Assembly (NCBI GenBank): GCA_903919075.1
Contig: CAIXGR010000022.1
Location: 62,001-126,000 of the forward strand
Source of the DNA: an uncultured Bacteroidota bacterium
Lineage (GTDB): Bacteria; Bacteroidota; Bacteroidia; Chitinophagales; LD1
DNA length: 64,000 bases
Direction of reading: 5' to 3'
Part shown: in pieces, positions 61,753-64,000 of the stretch
How the letters are laid out: the number at the start of each line of letters is the position of its first letter
Position numbering within the stretch: position 1 is the first letter of the stretch
Made by a program: the position numbers and the translations under genes
Notes under the pieces: model-generated
The model's input: the letters and a program-made list of their open reading frames with translations, nothing else
Told to the model about the DNA's origin: nothing
Database searches by the model: none

Positions 61753-62985
61753 ATGAAGAAGAACAACCGGTGGATTAATATTTTGATTTTAAATTTTTGT
61801 GTAGTAGCCCTTTTAGGCATGGCACTAAGAAGCAAAATACTTTTCTCGATACCATTTCTGGACTACAACCGCCTGCTTGATGCTCATTTCCACTTTGCCT
61901 TTGGCGGCTGGGTAACCCTAGCGCTTGCAGTATTACTTGTTTATAATTTATTGCCAGCAACACTTTATGGAAAAGCATCATACAAATGGTTGCTGATAAG
62001 TATATTAACCTCGGCTTGGTTGTTATTGCTCTCTTCTCCCCTGCCGGCTAATAGTATTAGTTCAAGCTTTTTTTCTACCCTTTTTATACTGGTGAACTAT
62101 GTTTTTGCATGGTTCTTCATTCGTGATATAGTTAAAGCTAATATTAGCAAAACTGTAAGATTGCTGGCCGTGTCGTCAGTAGTTTGTCTTATTCTATCTT
62201 CGTTCGGGGTGTTTACATTGGCATATTTGTTTGCCAGCAAATCGCTTAATTCTTTTGCTTACCGCGATGCGCTATATTCATATCTACATTTGCAATACAA
62301 CGGTTTTTTTACTCTGGCTGTTTTTGCATTATTGTTTCAAAAGCTTGAGCCGAAGATGACCCTTGATGCAAAAACAAAGTCTTACCAATTTTCAGTTTTG
62401 CTTTGCGCATCTACGTTTCCCTCGCTTTTTCTAACTTACTTGTGGCGAGACCCTAACGACGTTTATAGGGTTATAGCTGTATGCGGAAGCGTACTACTTC
62501 TTTTAAGCTTTATATGGTTTGTGCGCTTAATACCGGCATTAAAAGAACTTGCAAAAAGCATTCATCCTCTTATCAGGTATATGTCGTATTTGTGTATGGC
62601 AGCATTTTCGCTAAAGATATTTCTGCAAAGCCTTACGCTTTTCCCCGAGGTAGGAAACGCCGTGTTTGGTGACCGCCCTGTTATTATAGGGTTCCTTCAT
62701 TTGGTGTTTCTGGGATTTGTTACACCTTTTATATTTATATGGTTTGCACAAAGTGGCTTTTTAAATATAAGACTGGCATTTACAAAGCTTTCACTAATCA
62801 TCTTTACTATTGCCGTTTTGTTGAACGAAGCAGTGTTGATGACACAGGGTTTAGGGGCAATGCTAATAAAAAGTAGTCAGATTTTTCCTTGGGTGCTTTG
62901 GGTGCTTAGCATATTTCTTTTAATTGGGGCAGTGTTAATTGCAATTGCCCGCATCAAATCAATAGGTGCCGAAACCACGAAATAA
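61753..62985 (+). CDS. Polytopic membrane protein with conserved-type histidines
   Basis: 410 residues from ATG 61753 with about twelve helices. Histidines lie inside helices: LDAHFHFAFGGWVTLAL, YLHLQYNGFFTLAVF and IIGFLHLVFLGFVTPF. This spacing recalls the haem-ligating helices of NorB/CcoN-like and NnrS-like proteins, where AH.H..GWV is common. An upstream in-frame ATG at 61681 would add 24 residues without a membrane signature. It follows the cytochrome/porin run after 147 bp. A haem-binding role in respiration or nitrogen-oxide response is inferred from these residues and neighbours. Confidence 0.6.
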   Translation: MKKNNRWINILILNFCVVALLGMALRSKILFSIPFLDYNRLLDAHFHFAFGGWVTLALAVLLVYNLLPATLYGKASYKWLLISILTSAWLLLLSSPLPANSISSSFFSTLFILVNYVFAWFFIRDIVKANISKTVRLLAVSSVVCLILSSFGVFTLAYLFASKSLNSFAYRDALYSYLHLQYNGFFTLAVFALLFQKLEPKMTLDAKTKSYQFSVLLCASTFPSLFLTYLWRDPNDVYRVIAVCGSVLLLLSFIWFVRLIPALKELAKSIHPLIRYMSYLCMAAFSLKIFLQSLTLFPEVGNAVFGDRPVIIGFLHLVFLGFVTPFIFIWFAQSGFLNIRLAFTKLSLIIFTIAVLLNEAVLMTQGLGAMLIKSSQIFPWVLWVLSIFLLIGAVLIAIARIKSIGAETTK

Positions 62986-63012
62986 AAGATTTAAGAGAAG
63001 AAAGAGTAGTTT

Positions 63013-63492
63013 TTAGTTCTTGCCATCATTCTGACGCATAAATTCAAGAATCTGCCGGGCTTGTTCATCCGTCAAATCTTGTTTTGGCATTCGCACTAAG
63101 CAGGTAACTACTTCGGCCTGTGCCGCCAAATCTTTATCAAGCATTACTTCAGTATTGGTAATAAAGTTCATAATCCATTCTGGTGAACGCCTGTCGGTAA
63201 CACCTTTCCAACCTGGGCCAACCAGCTTTTCGTCGGTAAGTTTATGGCATGCCGAACATTTAGCGCCATAAATTTCTTTGCCATTTTCAGCCATGGTATT
63301 GTCTAACGGATGTGTTAATGGCACATCTTTAAATCTGCCTATACCTTTAGAATTGATACCTTGCGAAACCACAACTGTGTCTGTTTTAGTTTTGCCGGTA
63401 CTACCTTCTTTTGCGGATTGCGGGTTATTGTTGCAACCCATGAAAAAGAAAGCTGAAATCATTGTTGGTATAAATAGAGCTTTTGCATTCAT
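63013..63492 (-). CDS. Cytochrome c lipoprotein
   Basis: 159 residues with a lipobox (SAFFFMGCNNN), a Lys/Thr-rich linker, then one haem site CSACH in YGAKCSACHKLTDEKLVGPGWKGV and distal Met in VRMPKQDLTDEQARQILEFM. This form is similar to the cytochromes that precede nosZ in Bacteroidota; nosZ itself is not in the window. It converges on the polytopic membrane protein gene (27 bp between stops). Confidence 0.9.
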   Translation of the reverse strand: MNAKALFIPTMISAFFFMGCNNNPQSAKEGSTGKTKTDTVVVSQGINSKGIGRFKDVPLTHPLDNTMAENGKEIYGAKCSACHKLTDEKLVGPGWKGVTDRRSPEWIMNFITNTEVMLDKDLAAQAEVVTCLVRMPKQDLTDEQARQILEFMRQNDGKN

Positions 63493-63598
63493 AGTGCCTT
63501 AATATTTAAAATTAGGTGAATGAGGTTGTAATTAAATTTTACGAGTGAAGCTAACTTAAAAAAACCATAAATTAGACTGATAATCCTCAATCATATTT

Positions 63599-63612
63599 AT
63601 GATAAATATCAT
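63599..63612. promoter_or_regulatory. Candidate operator dyad in the divergent spacer
   Basis: ATGATA-AA-TATCAT is a perfect 6-bp dyad, flanked on both sides by further ATCAT units. It lies between the divergent cytochrome c (63492) and the gene at 63699. Confidence 0.45.
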
Positions 63613-63698
63613 GATACGGTTGCAAAAAATAATTAATAAATGCTTTTGGCTAAACATTAGATTAAAGTTTTGGGCATTAACTTGTATCTATGCTTAGC

Positions 63699-64000
63699 AT
63701 GAAATACCTTTGGGGGTTAACATTATTTCTATCCTGCAGATATTCAGTATTTTGCCAAGGCTATTTAGGGCAACCTAAAGATAGTATTTTACACAAGCTT
63801 CCTGATTGCACAGCTATGGATAATTATAAAGAGATGCTGGTATTGAATTGCAGCGGGCATAAATCAATTTTCTATTTCACGGCAACCGACTCTATATGTG
63901 ACATGTATGCGATGGATGTGAGTAGCGAAAATGCCGATGCCATTTTAAAGAAAATGCCTGCCATGGGCTTTACGAATAGCGGAACCAAATATATTGAACC
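63699..64000 (+). CDS. Secreted hypothetical protein (cut by right edge)
   Basis: Open to the window end. From ATG 63699 (or 63690) it reads MKYLWGLTLFLSCRYSVFCQ, a signal peptide, then DSILHKLPDCTAMDNYKEMLVLNCSGHKSI-type sequence and DMYAMDVSSENADAIL. No family is recognisable from the visible 100 residues. Confidence 0.6.
   Translation, partial: MKYLWGLTLFLSCRYSVFCQGYLGQPKDSILHKLPDCTAMDNYKEMLVLNCSGHKSIFYFTATDSICDMYAMDVSSENADAILKKMPAMGFTNSGTKYIE

Overview
The window is a piece of a Bacteroidota chromosome, probably from an environmental Chitinophagales/Sphingobacteriales-like lineage. The signs are a type IX secretion C-terminal sorting domain (gene at 54095-56377), a BT_3928-type DoxX protein, Nmad1/DUF1599 next to folP, many small SxxC lipoproteins, AT-rich spacers, and promoter elements of the TAnnTTTG type (for example 20421, 30954, 10425). 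No rRNA, tRNA, CRISPR array or prophage was found. Most of the window is ordinary housekeeping sequence. The accessory part is concentrated at 16.7-20.5 kb.

Layout. 0-8 kb: a PKD surface protein cut by the left edge, an EreA/ChaN-like secreted protein, the BT_3928 and DUF1599 pair divergent from folP, an outer-membrane barrel, and a membrane adenylate cyclase. 8-17 kb: a glycine-rich secreted protein, a lipoprotein, acyl-CoA-binding protein with flotillin FloA and NfeD, two paralogous lipoproteins, rlmH, a tandem pair of rhomboids of which the second has lost both catalytic residues, threonine aldolase and mtgA. 16.7-20.5 kb: a mosaic palindromic element, a REP-associated tyrosine transposase (RAYT) flanked by inverted repeats of about 80 bp, and an orphan RHS C-terminal toxin tip (DUF6883-like) with a DUF4926-like partner. 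20.5-34.5 kb: rpsA, a radical SAM protein, HMG-CoA lyase, a three-PAS histidine kinase, crcB, a C-terminal processing protease, murQ, a degenerate M16 peptidase fused to an OmpA-like tail, and an acyl-CoA thioesterase. 34.5-41.7 kb: DUF421, asnB, purM, DAHP synthase coupled to an epimerase-like/CBS fusion, then a DCC membrane protein and a GbsR regulator whose upstream regions share one operator-like dyad. 41.8-58.3 kb: a DUF2007 protein with a zinc ribbon, an MsbA-like exporter, guaA with a periplasmic-binding protein, CvfB, WbqC, folK, sppA, and an envelope operon (ddl, PASTA protein, T9SS protein, DCC, mltG). 58.4-64 kb: an acyl-CoA reductase, a cytochrome c/porin/cytochrome c/polytopic His-rich membrane protein cluster, a divergent cytochrome c lipoprotein, and a secreted protein cut by the right edge.

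Themes. Cell envelope work recurs (mtgA, mltG, murQ, ddl, PASTA, NfeD/FloA, SppA, rhomboids, CtpA, MsbA). The most unusual items are the active plus dead rhomboid pair, the RHS tip/DUF4926 cassette beside the RAYT element, the epimerase-CBS fusion coupled to DAHP synthase, the inactive M16-OmpA fusion, the GbsR operator pair, and the porin/cytochrome operon. All functions are read from sequence motifs and family knowledge; no database search was run.
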